Numbered from the stretch's first letter, positions 53,175-64,000 are shown. The stretch is DNA of 64,000 bases from Hysterangium stoloniferum (GCA_015178975.1 WHVD01000001.1:3038001-3102000), one strand, 5' to 3'. Notes: generated from the sequence alone by a model not told the origin. Translations and numbers: made by a program.

Positions 53175-54503
53175 TGTTACGACCGTGTCGCAACCCTATC
53201 AGTCCCCGAGGGTATCGCCACCTATCGACGATTCAAGTCATTGTTCAAGTTACCACATCGGAAACCATCGGCCTCCCGAAGCTGACGTATGCTTTTGCGG
53301 TGATCAAACCCCATTTACACCCACATCAAAATATACTCAAACTATCTGGTTGAACTCTGATATGTCCCTTTCATTATGTTGATCCACTCTAACCTATGTT
53401 TCACATATGTCTATATATACTTGTAACCTGTTACGACCCGTTCCCGGATGTTTCAATATCCGACTTCCGGTCTCCCATTCCCGACTTCCGATCCCCGACT
53501 TCCGACTTTGACCTCCGACTACGGAACATCATAGTTACCGTATCATCCGCGTTCTTCGTTTGTTCCGCATTTGGTAATTTGTCCGTTGACAAGTATTCAC
53601 TCGTTTGTTGTTGTATTCCCGTCTTGGAATATTGTCTTCCTAATATGTCTTATTGTATTTCCGTTTTAAGAACACTTCCGTTTCCATCTTATTATGGTCT
53701 CAGTTTGTAGTACAATAACGAGTAGACTTATATTAGTTTCCGCGAATTTGTACTTTACTTTAGATCTGATATCGACTTAGTTTCTTATTCCTCCTCCCGT
53801 CTTTCTGTACGCTCGATATTCAGAACTCTTCGGAACTCTGAATATCCATATCTTCCGTCGTTAGTTCACTTCCGAAATTAAGGACATTGAGCGTTTGCGT
53901 AGAGGCGCAGCACATAAGCTGAAGCCAACGTCCTGACCCTATCGACGAGTTTCCAACTTCCCGGTGACTTCCCGATAGTTCCGGAATAAGTTCCCGACAC
54001 GGCACTTAACATAGCCCTCGAACTATTTCCTTTTACCGTAATTCCGCTCTCAGTTATCATCGGCCTCCGAACTAATCATAAACTTCCCGTTCCTAGTCAA
54101 GTTTATTTGTCAATACCATGTTCTGCTCTTCTCCTAGTTAGTATTTCCTAGACACCTGTTACTTGTATATGAACCCACTGTAGTTGTAGTTACTAGGCAA
54201 TCAGAATATCGACTGAGAATACCCTCTTACACCTCCAGAAGTCTTATACTAAGATTTCCGTCTTCCACCTTTGCGTGCACTCGCCTCCCTTCAGTCCCCA
54301 ACCCCACGACCGACACTCAACTCATCCCTCGATTCCGATCGGTAGTTTCGCCGAGAGGTATTTGTTGGGACTAGTCTTCGCCCACCCGAAATCTAAGGAC
54401 ACCTGACGGACAACTGCAAGGGTGCAGCGCATAAGCTGAAGCCAAGTCCTTCTGATCAGTTCCCGTCAGTCCACCGACATTAGTCAGTTTCCAGTTCTTA
54501 ACA
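53175..54503 (+). repeat. Solo LTR (outer, element A family), target duplication GAATG
   Basis: TGTTACGACCGTG...TTCTTAACA, flanked by GAATG at 53170-53174 and 54504-54508. Interrupted by a second LTR at 53429-54011; own length about 741 bp. Confidence 0.93.
53429..54011 (+). repeat. Solo LTR (inner, second family) nested in another LTR
   Basis: 583 bp, TGTTACGACCCG...GCACTTAACA, relative of 47343-47885. The flanks are TAACC (53424-53428) and TAGCC (54012-54016), a target duplication with one mismatch. Confidence 0.88.
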
Positions 54504-55769
54504 GAATGGCTCCAAGTGCATAGTCCGAGGCATCTGTTTCAACGATAAGCGGGAAGTCTGGTTTCCAATGTGACAGAATAGGAGCTGAAGAAAAAGAATT
54601 TTTTAAAAGATTGAAAGCTTTTTGACACTTATCGTTAAAATTCCATGGAGTATCCTTACACGTAAGATGGGTAAGGGGTACCGTGATGTCAGAATACCCA
54701 TGGATAAACCATTGGTAAAAATTGGCAAAGCCAAGGAAGGATTGTATATCTTTAACTTTTCGGGGTTCAGGCCGATCTTTGATGACTTGCACTTTAGTTT
54801 CATCCATACGGAGTCCGTGGGGTCCCATTATGAAGCCCAGGTATTCCACGGAGTCCATGTCAAAAGTATATTTTTTACCATTCACGAATAAACCATGTTG
54901 TCTGAGTCTCCAGAGAACTTCACGGACTTGTTTGTCATGTTCCACAGGATTCTCGGAGTAGATAAGAATGTCATCCAAGTAGGCAATAATGCATACATTG
55001 AGCATGTCAGAGAAAATATTGTTGATAAAGTGCTGAAAAACAGACGGAGCATTGGCGAGTCCAAAGGGCATCACCAACCACTCAAAGGCCCCATAGTGGG
55101 TTCTAAAAGTGGTTTTCCATTCATCACCTGCAGCGATCTGGACCAAATGATAGGCGTGTTTGAGATCTATTTTGGTGTAAATCTGGGCATTCTGCGGAGC
55201 ATCGAGCAGATCAGATATAAGTGGAAGTGGATACTTATCCTTTTTCGTGACAGCATTGAGTCCTCTAAAACCAACACATAGTCTAAGGGATCCATCCTTT
55301 TTTCTGACAAACAGAACAGGTGCTCCAAAAGGAGACTTTGAGGGTCAGATAAAGCCTATGGACAAATGTTCATCCAGGAAATTGCAGATTGTGGAAAGTT
55401 CTGTGGACAAGAGCAGGTAAATATATCCTAGGGGTAGCTGGGCTCCATCTTCGAGATTGATTTTTAAGTTGTATTCTCTGTGAGGCGGAAGCCGGTCAGC
55501 TTTTCACTTGCTAAAAACATCTGCGAAGTCATGATATTTCTCCAGGATACCTTCTAGGTCAGTGGCTTGCTCAGATTCAGATACTGGGGTTGAAAAATGT
55601 CCAGTTGCTTCATCAATTTTTAAGTTGATAGTGAACACCTGGGACCTGTCCATTTTTGTAGCCCTAATAAAAGCTGCAGCATTAATCAGAGAAATAGATG
55701 GAGGTGCCATGGGTTCCAGGGAAGCCATGGGTGCCGTAGGGATCACAGGAGTCCTTGAGACTGTAGGTG

Positions 55770-55960
55770 CCGGGAAGGCCATGGGTGCCCGGAAGGCCAT
55801 GGGTGCCCGGAAGGCCATGGGTGCCAGGAAGGCCATGGGTGCCAGGAAGGCCATGGGTGCCAGGAAGGCCATGGGTGCCAGGAAGGCCATGGGTGCTGGG
55901 AAGGCCATGGGTGCCGGGAAGGCCATGGGTGCCGGGAAGGCCATAGGTGCCGTGGAGGCC
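55770..55960 (-). repeat. 18-bp coding minisatellite in element D
   Basis: About 11 copies of GCCATGGGTGCCGGGAAG (plus strand), encoding MAF-(P/L/R)-AP on the element strand, between protease and RT. Elements A and B have a short, non-repetitive alanine/proline linker here. The array therefore arose in the D lineage. Confidence 0.9.
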
Positions 55961-56438
55961 ATGTCGGGCACAGTTTCCTCAGCTGCCACAGGAGTCCGGA
56001 ATGTTATACTGTTAGCTATCCAGTCAATCAATGGATTGTAATGGGTAAGCCAGTTGTGTCCTAGGACCACTGAGCAACTTGAGTCTAACTGGGTCACATA
56101 GAAAGTGACCAATTGAGATGTTCCACATGGGAAACAGATGGATAAATCACAAGCTTGGGTAACAACCAAATTACTTGTGCCATTGAAGAGGTGGAGACTG
56201 ATGGGATTTATCAGATAAGTTGACAAAAAGTTTTTTTGCATGAATTTTGTATCTAAAAAACAATGAGTCAAGCCAGAATCTATAAGAGCTGAAAAAACGA
56301 ATTTTGGAATCATATTAGACATAAGGTTAACAAAAAATGAATCAGAATGTGAAAGAGCAGATGCATTGAGGCGGGTAAACTCTTGAATGTGTGGAGAGGC
56401 AACACAACCCCCAACCCACACGGTGTCCGTGGGGTTGC

Positions 56439-56688
56439 TTACTCTTTTTTCAAGTCGGAAGCCAGTTTGTCCTTTGACAGGGTTTCCGTGGAGGTCTTGG
56501 CTGTTCGACCCTTTGCAGAGTTTGCTTTTGCCAGTGGACATTCTGGGACACGATGACTGGGTTTTCCGCACAAGAGACAGAGGTTATTGTCCATACGACG
56601 TTGTCTTTCCTGTGGGGTCAATTTGCCATCGGGTCCAAGTTTGCCTATGAGGTCGGGTTTTCTGGCTTGCTTGCCGGACTGTTGACCC

Positions 56689-56729
<41 letters not shown>

Positions 56730-57722
56730 AGAAGACTTTTTATCATTCTTCTTGTCAGATTGTGTGGATTTCTGGTTGCTGGTTGACGAGTTGTTGTTGT
56801 TGGTTTTATTGGCCATGGACTTGTTCACTTTGTCCACGGAGGTCTCGTGGGCAACTTCTGCACGATGTTCCCAATAACGTGCATCTGCATTTTGAGCTTT
56901 GAGGCATACACGGGACAGGGGTTTTGGCTTGCCATCTTCTCCTTTCACGACTTCGTCTTTAAGGTGGGACGGCAGACCGGCATAGAATTGGTGGCAGAGA
57001 GTGGGAGTGCCCCACTGACAACGAGCTGCAAGATTATTGAATTGGACGATGTAGTCCGTGATGTGTTGTGTGTCCTTCATACAAAGATTTGTGAGGCTGT
57101 TCTCGGCTTCTCCAGTTGGGTCATACGGGCCAAAGTTGGTTTCAAGCTCCTCAACAAAAGCATCCCAATCTTTGAGCCAAAGCAGCTCTTCCTCGGAAAG
57201 TCCACTAAAAGCCAGTTCAAACCATTTCAACGCAGATCCCAACAAGTATGAAAGTGCGTAGTTGACTTTTCGGGAGTCCGTGGAGAATGCAGCGGATCAA
57301 TCGCGGAAATTGAAGTGACATTGCATGAGGAAAGTAGAGAGTTTGTTTGGGTTGGAACCCATGAAGGGTTCTGGAGCATTGACTTTTGACCATGGGGGTT
57401 CTGGATCTTTCTTTTTGCCTTCTCCGAGCATATGATTCATCAACCTTTCTAAAGTGATTGCTAAATACTCAGAGGTGGGATCCAAAAGAGGTAGTCGATC
57501 GCTGGACAGAGGATTTTCAACACCTTTGCCCTTGTTGGGGGCCACAGATTCGTCCTCGAGCTCAGATTCGTCCTGGTTTTCTGGGACTTCTTCAATACAG
57601 GCTTCTTCCATGGCTTCCAACTGGTTCACAAGCATCTGGCTGGTATACAAAGTTAACGGGGAATGAAGAGTCGATGGTCCAGGTAATGATGCCTGTGCGT
57701 GCGCTTTTCTTCTTGGTGGCAT
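56439..57722 (-). pseudogene. gag: gag of element D
   Basis: Starts MPPRRKAHAQASLPG at 57722. An acidic N-terminal part is followed by a capsid-like region (SYLLGSALKWFEL, WDAFVEELETNF, DYIVQFNNLAAR). A 13-Asn tract is encoded by a TTG/AAC trinucleotide repeat (56688-56728). The CCHC knuckle is CLLCGKPSHRVPEC, and the end Asp-Leu-Lys-Lys-Glu contains the A6 frameshift run (56445-56450). One TGA near 57296 (Arg-Asp-stop-Ser) breaks an otherwise open frame. Confidence 0.9.
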
Positions 57723-57759
57723 ATTAAAAACAATCTGCGAGCCTTAGTCAGAAAATACT

Positions 57760-58567
57760 GTTAGGGTATGTACACGGCGGGTTTCCGGAGAAACCCACGG
57801 AATATCCAGTAGGACTTGGCTTCAGCTTATAGGCTGCACCCTCGTGAGATCATGTTGTCCAATTTCAGACAGGTGGACAGGAATCCCAGGGAGTCTGGGT
57901 GGGGTTCGTGGGTCAAGGGGTCGTAGGTCAGAGGTCGTGGGTTGAGATAGATAAGAGAGATAGATGTGCCGGAGCCCGTGGGCTCCAACTAGTGTGAGCA
58001 GTGTGATTCAAGTAGGAGTTTAGAGCAGAAAATGTATTAGATTACTGGGAGGAATCTAAGCCGATTTTCTGACTGGATTGTATGTACAACATCTGCCAGA
58101 CTAAATAGACCGTGGAATGAATGACATACCAAATCCAGTAATAATGAAATGAAACTAGCAAAACATAAAACAAGAATAGTAAACACCAAATTTGGTGTTA
58201 GGAATGGGACGGAATGGAGTGGAGTCCGAATTGTGACAAATCATAAACCATAATGGGAAATGGAGTGGGAGCAGAGTCTGAATCGTGACAGGTCATTTGA
58301 CTAAAATGGGAATGGGGCTCTGTTAGAGGGATGACGGGTTTTCCGAGCAGGGTCTGGTGACTGATGCATGGGACAAGGTCGGACATAGACAGGGACGGAG
58401 TCCAGTGAGTATTCCAGTGACTGAAACACAACGTAACGAAGTTGAACGTAGACAAGTCTGATGTATGGAGTCTGGTGGGAATTCCGGTAAACTGACAATT
58501 GGTGCATATAGGGCATGGGTGTGTATAAGTTAGTGCCTGGAGTCCGGCAGGAATTCCAGTCATAACA
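57760..58567 (-). repeat. 5' LTR of element D
   Basis: 808 bp, TGTTAGGGTATG...CAGTCATAACA on the plus strand. Related to 33270-34127, 29861-30683 and 25232-25769. Confidence 0.88.
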
Positions 58568-58650
58568 TTGAGTATGAGTTGTTGGGGACACTAAATGGCA
58601 GGTTACCAAAAAGATGAATACAGCAAGTGGGGACCCAAAATGATGGTTCC

Positions 58651-58966
58651 TGTTAGGGACTCTCTGTACTCAGACTACAGTAGATGCCATGTACCCAAGT
58701 TAATTACAAAGTCAAGGACTTACTGTCCTTAACTCCCTAGATTATATACATGCTTGTGCATCCAGCTAAGACCTAAAGCAGTACTAGGTGTTGTGCACAG
58801 ACCAATCATCAAGCTGCGCACAGACCTTGTAATCTAATATCCAAACACTACTAAAGATATTCATCGATAGCACTATAACCCAAACCTTGGGAAGTCAGAT
58901 AGGATGACAAATATAGATTTATCTGTCTAGGGTTGGCATTAAGACACACCCTGACAGTTCCTAACA
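58651..58966 (+). repeat. LTR-like segment with inverted ends
   Basis: 316 bp starting TGTTAGGGAC and ending GTTCCTAACA. The 5-bp flanks do not match, so it is either one LTR of a larger lost element or chance. The rest of 58568-59055 shows nothing recognisable. Confidence 0.4.
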
Positions 58967-59060
58967 AGAAATAAGAGTGTTAGATACAAGATACAAGAAT
59001 AAGAACTAGGTAATACATAAAAGTAAGTAAAAGGACTCAATAACAGTACTGGTAACTATC

Positions 59061-59373
59061 TGTTGGAAACCACTAAACCAATGTTGGCTTAGTGGTTTCC
59101 AATGTAAAGTAAACTCCAATACTCCAAAGACCCCACTTGGTCATGAGTTCAATCCTTGCCCATACCAATAGTTTGAAGCCCAAAAATAAGTGGCAAAATA
59201 ACTTGTATTTGGCATTAAGAGGGATAAAAATTTACTTAATATCTAGTTGGCCCACACACAATGTTGGCTACCAGCCTTACACAAGTCATAGGGGAGTTAC
59301 TACTGACCTTGGGGTTGGAGTTTACTTTATGTTGGAAACCACTAAGCCAACATTGGCTTAATGGGTTCCAACA
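59061..59373 (+). mobile_element. 313-bp element with tRNA-like A/B boxes and palindromic ends
   Basis: Bounded by TGTTGG...CCAACA and flanked by CTATC on both sides (59056-59060 and 59374-59378). Each end is a roughly 43-bp near-palindrome (TTGGAAACCACTAA...TTGGCTTAGTGGTTTCC and its right-hand counterpart), so the ends are at once direct and inverted repeats. TGGCTTAGTGG (59085-59095) fits the tRNA A box and GAGTTCAATCC (59145-59155) the B box of an RNA polymerase III promoter. The TG...CA ends and the 5-bp duplication are those of an LTR-type integrase; the promoter is that of a SINE. Class uncertain. 59379-59630 holds nothing recognisable. Confidence 0.65.
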
Positions 59374-59701
59374 CTATCTCACCTCGGTATTTGTATGCAG
59401 TATGCCAATTAGCTGAGGTGACACTAACTAGGATTGCTGGTATTGTATCTAGGAACAAAAACAAAATGGTAACAATGAAGTAATTGCATAGAATGTACTA
59501 GAATTGTTTCATAGACAAAAGTATTAATGAAACAAAGGAAATAGGAAGCCTTTTGTTTGCGGTCATGCCTGGTCACCCAAAGGGACTATTGCAAGCTTGC
59601 TAATCCAACACTGGCACCTCGCATTGGTTTCTTAAACGCTAAAGGCTTTATTCTCATATACTACTGTTGACAATACACTTGATTTATAACATGGGACGAT
59701 A

Positions 59702-60676
59702 TTAGGCCAGAAAGTTGCCCACAATGTCCAAGTAACGGACTGTCTCCTCCAAATGAGGCATATGGCTCGAATTGGCGAATTGAACCCACTTGCACTTCGG
59801 GATATTATTAAACAATGGCTGCACAGTTTCATCCTGTGATTCATCGTAATATCCGTTGAGGACCAGGGTGCTAACGTTGATATTATGAAGTCGATCAATG
59901 ATGGACCACGTCTTCAACGTCCCGATGACATGGAATTCGTTTGGACCATTCCTATAATCAATCGTCAGCAAAAATACCTACATGTGCGTGTGAAGAACGT
60001 ACATGGTGTGATACACGGTTGGATCTTTCGCCAGCCATTCGAAAGCTGCGTTAAGCTCGTCTGGCCATGTTTCAAGCCTGCACATATACAACTTATAAAA
60101 GGCCATGGTTGCCGCCTCATACTCCTTACTATCTGTAGTCCCTGCATCCTCATGCCTCGTCAATGTATCCTGGACATCTTGTGGCAGCCCTTTTTTCAAC
60201 TTATTGGCTGCCTGAACAAATAATTCCATCGACGCCGGAGAGTTAGCTAGGATGAGCTTGTTAAGTCCCTTCGGTTGACTGGTTGCGTATCTCGCTCCTA
60301 GCATTCCACCCCACGAATGTCCCAGGATAGCAAAGTCATCTTGGATACCTAAATGCCGAACCAAGTTATCTAATTCATCACAGAACAGCTGATCGGTCCA
60401 GAAGGCGCCATCACCCTTCTTCTCTGGGAGATGCGTCGAGCGTCCACTTCCGATCTGGTCATAAAATACGACAGGTATTTCGTGCGTTGTGGCGAGGGCG
60501 CTGATCGAGAGGAGGTAATCGTGACTGGCACCAGGACCACCGTGAAGAATTACCAAGGGACGTTTTTTGGACCCCACATCGCCAACGACCTTGTACCACG
60601 TCTTGCAAGGCTTGCCTGCAGCTGCAACATGGAATTCAGCCTCACCCTCGGTGACTTTCGGTGCGGGGGAGGTCAT
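59702..60676 (-). CDS. Proline iminopeptidase-like alpha/beta hydrolase (S33)
   Basis: Exons 60003-60676 and 59702-59951 with a 51-nt intron (GTACGT...GATTATAG, phase 2), giving 307 aa, normal for the family. HGGPG (residues 45-49) is the oxyanion-hole motif and GHSWGG (119-124) the nucleophile elbow with Ser121. The likely acid and base are Asp261 (YYDESQD) and His288 (SHMPH). FYDQIGSGRS is also typical. The cap-domain region includes the catalytic-pocket YHTMNGP restored by splicing. No signal peptide, so probably cytosolic. The enzyme would release N-terminal proline or related residues from peptides, or act on amides; the substrate is inferred from the family. It is intact, with codon use and CpG unlike the retroelements around it. 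Confidence 0.9.
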
Positions 60677-60729
60677 GAGTGGTGTTTTTTTAAAATAATC
60701 GGTGCTGTTCTCAAGACCGAATAAGTTTG

Positions 60730-61190
60730 ATAGAGTATGTAGGTGACGGTTAATTCGTTATCAACGGATGAGTACTTTAATACAAATCTCATCCTTATAT
60801 ACCGAGGTGACCGCTTATAAATCTGGACAAACATCCCCGGTGGGCTCCTGCAGTTCGCACCCCTAAAATAAACATTCGGTCTGGGGCCTCCATGCCAAGT
60901 ATATCATGGTTCAGCCATCACTAAGACTTTCGGTTCTACAGCGCGCCCATTATGTTTCGAGTGGCTAACGTTTCCGTCCCCCGTCTTAGGATATTCCGTC
61001 GCGACTTTAAGCTGCAACCCAACCACTGGGTCGATTTTTATCATCAGGGGTCATTTTACTTGTAATATCCCCCCAGTGCCATATACCTAGGTAACTTCTT
61101 ATAAATCCGGGCAAACATCCCCGGGTGATCTCGAGCTCCTTGCAACTCGCAAACCTACATCAGGAAATTGGGAAATCTATACATACCCCT
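60730..61190 (+). repeat. Degenerate LTR remnant (element E family)
   Basis: ACGGATGAGTACT followed by AATACAA(A/G)TCTCATCC and TATATACC matches the element E LTR near 45640-45680. A second related block (TTATAAATCCGGGCAAACATC, 61090-61110) repeats TTATAAATCTGGACAAACATC at 60810. It lies upstream of the iminopeptidase and may overlap its promoter. Confidence 0.55.
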
Positions 61191-61696
61191 AGCTAGCTTG
61201 TATAGTACTATTTACTTAACGGTATTTTTTTAATGTAGAGTTGGTGTATAATAGCTATCTCAGGTGTTTGCTAGCTAGCCTGGCGCTGAGCTAGGTGCTC
61301 TAGGACAACTAGGTTGATGTGTCATTGTTTCCGTTATATCATATTTATAGATTATTTTCTGAACTTAACAAATAGAATTCAATAAAAATAAAAATAAACA
61401 AAGAAATAAATAACATGCTGTAGGCGACTTTCATGCTACACACAATGAGACAACCAGTATAATTGGATGTTAGGAAGACATGTAGTGCTTGTCATTCAGC
61501 AAACTTGAATATCCAGTGAGAAAGAGTACAGCAACTATGCTGGCCATTTCATTACAACAGGGATGGTCGTGCTAAGAATTTATGAAACTGAATGATTGTC
61601 TGCAGAGTGAAAAGGCTGCGAAAATGGTGGATAATAAATTAAATAAAAATACAATGGCAACAGATATACCACAGACCACAGACCAGCCCAACTCAA
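61191..61696. other. AT-rich intergenic region
   Basis: No gene or repeat recognised. It lies between the LTR remnant upstream of the iminopeptidase gene and the 3' end of the BTB gene, and probably includes the latter's 3' UTR. Confidence 0.5.
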
Positions 61697-63893
61697 TTAG
61701 TCTAGAATCTTACTCTTTCTTGCCTTTGCATTAGATTCCGACTTCAATGAACAATACAAAAAATGTCGTCGAGGACCGGAGGCGGCACCGGCAACTCTTA
61801 CGCCGAGCGGCGCAGTATCTGTGCCACTACCGCGAACTCCAAGACTAAACATGCGGTCGAAAACTGCAAGATAAATCAGTGAGCCAAGAAATCGAGTTGC
61901 CAGGTGCATCCGTGGATCTCTGGAAAACTTGGTCAAACTCACGAGTAGCAGTAAAACTCTTAGCCGTAGTTTGGCAGCTCAGATGCGTCAGTGATAATGG
62001 CGGGCTGATACCCTCGAGGGTACGGAGGTATCGGTGTACCATGCTCGGCTGGCAAGGGCCTACAGAGATGAAGAAATTAGACAAAACAAAGCTTAAAACT
62101 CAGAAATTAGCTACCAAATCGGAAGACGGCTTGATACGCCTGTCTCCATTTCTCCTCCAAAAGTCGGGCGCAATTTGTGGGGTCAGGACACGTTGAACAC
62201 TAAAGTAAGAAAAGCATTTCAGATGGGTTTTTTTTTAAAATAAGGGGAATAGAACATACGCATTGATATTCTTTTGCGATGTTCGTCAAACCTAATTTCA
62301 ACACTCGCTCGAGGAACCAGTTTCGCCTTAAATAAATTTAAGATTCAGTCAATACCAGGGTAATGAAAAAAGGAAAATACATGCCGTTTTTCGAGCTTCA
62401 GTAATGTCTCTTGAGACAGTGTCTGAATCTCTGCATCCGACCTTATGACACCTCGTAAGCTTTAATTCATTGCCTAGTGGGAAAAATCGGTACCATCCGC
62501 CAGGATTATCTAACACAAATCTACTGCTTTCCCGATACAGGTCCTCCTCCTCAAAAAGTTCTGCAATTCGCATGGCCTTGATAGGTTTCCCAGCTGCGTG
62601 TGTGAGGAGAAAGTCAAGGCAGGCGCTTTGGAGAGAGGGTACGACGAGTTTGTGGGAAATATTCATGCTAGATGAGAACATGAGAAAATGGATCGAAAAT
62701 GGATAGGGTACGCACAGTCCTTCGACATTATTCCTAAGGGGGGTTAAAATCAAATGATACTACGATGGCCGGGGATACGTACCAGGTAATCGTGCAATCG
62801 AGGCTGAGAGAGAGAATGAATCGAAATGCCACGAAGTAGTAATTTAACATATGCGTACTGTGGATATACATATCGTAGGAAATCATGGAAGGTGCTTGCC
62901 TGTTGACAAAGGTCAGCTCGTGGCTCCAATAAATTAGCGGAATATTACCTTCTCCTCCTTCAATACAATGATTGCCTCGGCTCTCCTCGACTGGATCTTA
63001 ACAGGCTGCAACGATGGCTTGGTTTTATTTAATGTCTCGGAAGCCTTCTCTTTCCGGCTCTGGCCTTGGAGTTTTTCCAAACTTCCCACCCTCGCTCTTC
63101 GCTTCGCTTCTTCGTCATTATTACCGTCACCATTTTCCTTGTCATCATCTTGACCGCAATCAGCCTTCATATCTTCAAATGGATCGTCATCGTCGAAATC
63201 TCCGTCTGAATCCACAGGGGCGGGGGCGAACGTAATCCCTTCGGACGGTTCAAGGATGGTCTTATCACCATCCGGAATAGTGGGGGGTTGAGAAATTGTT
63301 ATTACAGACGACATGGAGAGAGGGCGGTGAGACTCCGAATCGGCGGTTGAAGGAGATCGGCCGGTTTCCGACCAGCTAAGGCGTCATATTTCATATGTGA
63401 GCATCGACTAGTTATCATAAGTTACACACTTTCCACTCAATGCTGCCTCAAAAAAAGGAGATGCAAATAGCAGAATATCCTTGTGCGCCCTGAACGAATA
63501 TGGGGTCAATGGGAGTCCCCATTCTGTTTTGATAGGGCTCACCAGAAAGTTACACTCTCGACTATAATTTTCACCGTTCCGGGCCACTTTGCCCTCCTCG
63601 TGAATGTTTCATCGATCGCAACGTCCTCCAGATCGTCTGCAGATGCGAACTCAAGTTCGGACACATCCGCTGAACCGCACTCTTCGAGCAGCCAGGGTGG
63701 TTCTCCAGAGGAACGGAATACACCTGATGCTGCAGCAGTTTCTACCTCAGGAGACGAGATCCTAATGTAACTTATAAGAGTTGCACAGATCCGCAGGGCA
63801 ATGTGTCACAACTTACGAAGAGGATTGGGCATGACTTGATGAGCGTGAATTTCTGGCGATAAGAATATGAGATGGGTTAGTTGAATTTGACAT
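61697..63893 (-). CDS. BTB/POZ domain protein, 12 exons
   Basis: Proposed exons: 63817-63893, 63543-63761, 63430-63489, 62949-63375, 62859-62899, 62783-62803, 62716-62733, 62381-62667, 62260-62326, 62115-62199, 61943-62059, 61697-61863. All have GT-AG introns of about 50-80 nt, except the short 22-54 nt ones discussed by size here. The start at 63893 gives MSNSTNPSHIL. The BTB core reads FWAHKDILLFASPFFEAALSGN, spliced onto WSETGR and SVITISQPP, then after an acidic insert FHDFLRYVYPHLDCTITW and HKLVVPSLQSACLDFLL. This is the order of fungal BTB proteins (about 528 aa). The C-terminal part has CSTCPDPTNC. BTB domains mediate dimerisation and often cullin-3 binding. With these sites the frame fails by one base between 62381 and 62326, so either one boundary is wrong or the gene has a frameshift. 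Confidence 0.72.
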
Positions 63894-64000
63894 GTAAAGA
63901 GTACTATATATCCTGAAATATACGCTTGATACGGGAGCGCACACTTCAGCCACAGCTGCACGGAACGGTGCACCCGTTGTACGTAATCACGCGATCCGTT
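63894..64000. promoter_or_regulatory. 5' flank of the BTB gene
   Basis: On the minus strand this 107-bp stretch lies immediately upstream of the proposed start. TATATA near 63907-63912 could be a core promoter element, though it is close to the ATG. Nothing else is recognised. Confidence 0.3.

Larger units (their letters stand above)
52112..56571 (-). pseudogene. pol: pol of element D
   Basis: Protease ALIDSGLTHCFLD (about 56285). After it lies an 11-unit hexapeptide repeat (MAFPAP and variants, 55770-55960). RT: DLKHAYHLVQIAAG, MPFGLANAPSVFQ and an intact YLDD near 54965. RNase H starts VETDASDYALGAIL, is split by LTRs and resumes at 53174. It then has TGA at the RNase H-integrase junction (about 52855) and integrase zinc region HFGYNKT...YCKSCTTC. 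Stops occur near 55503 and elsewhere. Non-functional. Confidence 0.87.
52111..58567 (-). mobile_element. Element D: chromovirus, 3'-truncated, relative of F
   Basis: 5' LTR 57760-58567, gag 56439-57722, pol from 56450 down to the integrase core at 52112 (KHRVPSHVTS), where element B begins. A nested pair of solo LTRs (53175-54503) splits RNase H. Confidence 0.88.

Noticed and set aside
59085-59155. Functional tRNA gene
   Set aside because: A and B box matches exist, but no cloverleaf acceptor or anticodon arm could be drawn.
63483-63770. Plus-strand 95-codon gene at the right edge
   Set aside because: It overlaps the second and third coding exons of the minus-strand BTB gene, which fits a known domain.

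Overview
This 64 kb window is nuclear DNA from a filamentous basidiomycete, most likely an Agaricomycete with a transposon-rich genome. The evidence is short introns of about 50-60 nt in the host genes, a fungal BTB protein and a kinase-like protein of the kind expanded in Agaricomycetes, Ty3/gypsy chromoviruses, a Helitron and a Tc1 transposon. The genus cannot be fixed from sequence alone. No tRNA, rRNA, CRISPR array or bacterial-type operon was seen. Only three host genes look complete or nearly so, all on the minus strand: a kinase-like gene (26083-27314), a proline iminopeptidase (59702-60676) and a BTB/POZ gene (61697-63893).

Layout. 1-3071: an LTR end, then a composite repeat (hairpin head, degenerate repeats, A-rich tail) and four 18-bp minisatellites. 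3072-12398: a full-length chromovirus (element A, minus) with 739-bp LTRs and the 5-bp target duplication TGACG, inserted into the minisatellite block. A Tc1 transposon sits in its RNase H. Between pol and the 3' LTR lies an antisense three-exon gene for a Zn2Cys6-type protein. 12399-13480: the last minisatellite and a second composite repeat. 13481-20990: a decayed Helitron (HUH replicase plus helicase) split by a solo LTR. 21008-21730: a third composite repeat. 21960-25769: a decayed chromovirus (element F, plus) with an antisense Glu/Lys-rich ORF in the same position as in element A. 26083-28949: the kinase-like gene and a stretch without a recognisable gene. 28950-35187: a heavily decayed gypsy element (C) with nested LTR insertions. 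35188-46271: a related, younger gypsy element (E) with an extra downstream ORF and a 3' LTR. 46272-52110: element B, a close relative of A. 52111-58567: element D, a relative of F. 58568-64000: small LTR-like elements and the gene-bearing right edge.

How the parts relate. Element B lies in the integrase of D, and E in the integrase of B, so the right half is a nested stack later cut by deletions. Seven solo LTRs keep 5-bp target duplications (six perfect, one with a single mismatch). The A/B/D/F elements share a -1 frameshift site just before the gag stop and a TGA codon at the RNase H-integrase junction. Many stop codons fit CGA to TGA, as expected of cytosine methylation and deamination. 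The most unusual features are the antisense spliced zinc-cluster gene inside a chromovirus, the VNTR/hairpin/A-rich composite repeat with covarying stems, and a 313-bp element (59061-59373) that combines tRNA-like promoter boxes, near-palindromic ends and a 5-bp target duplication.
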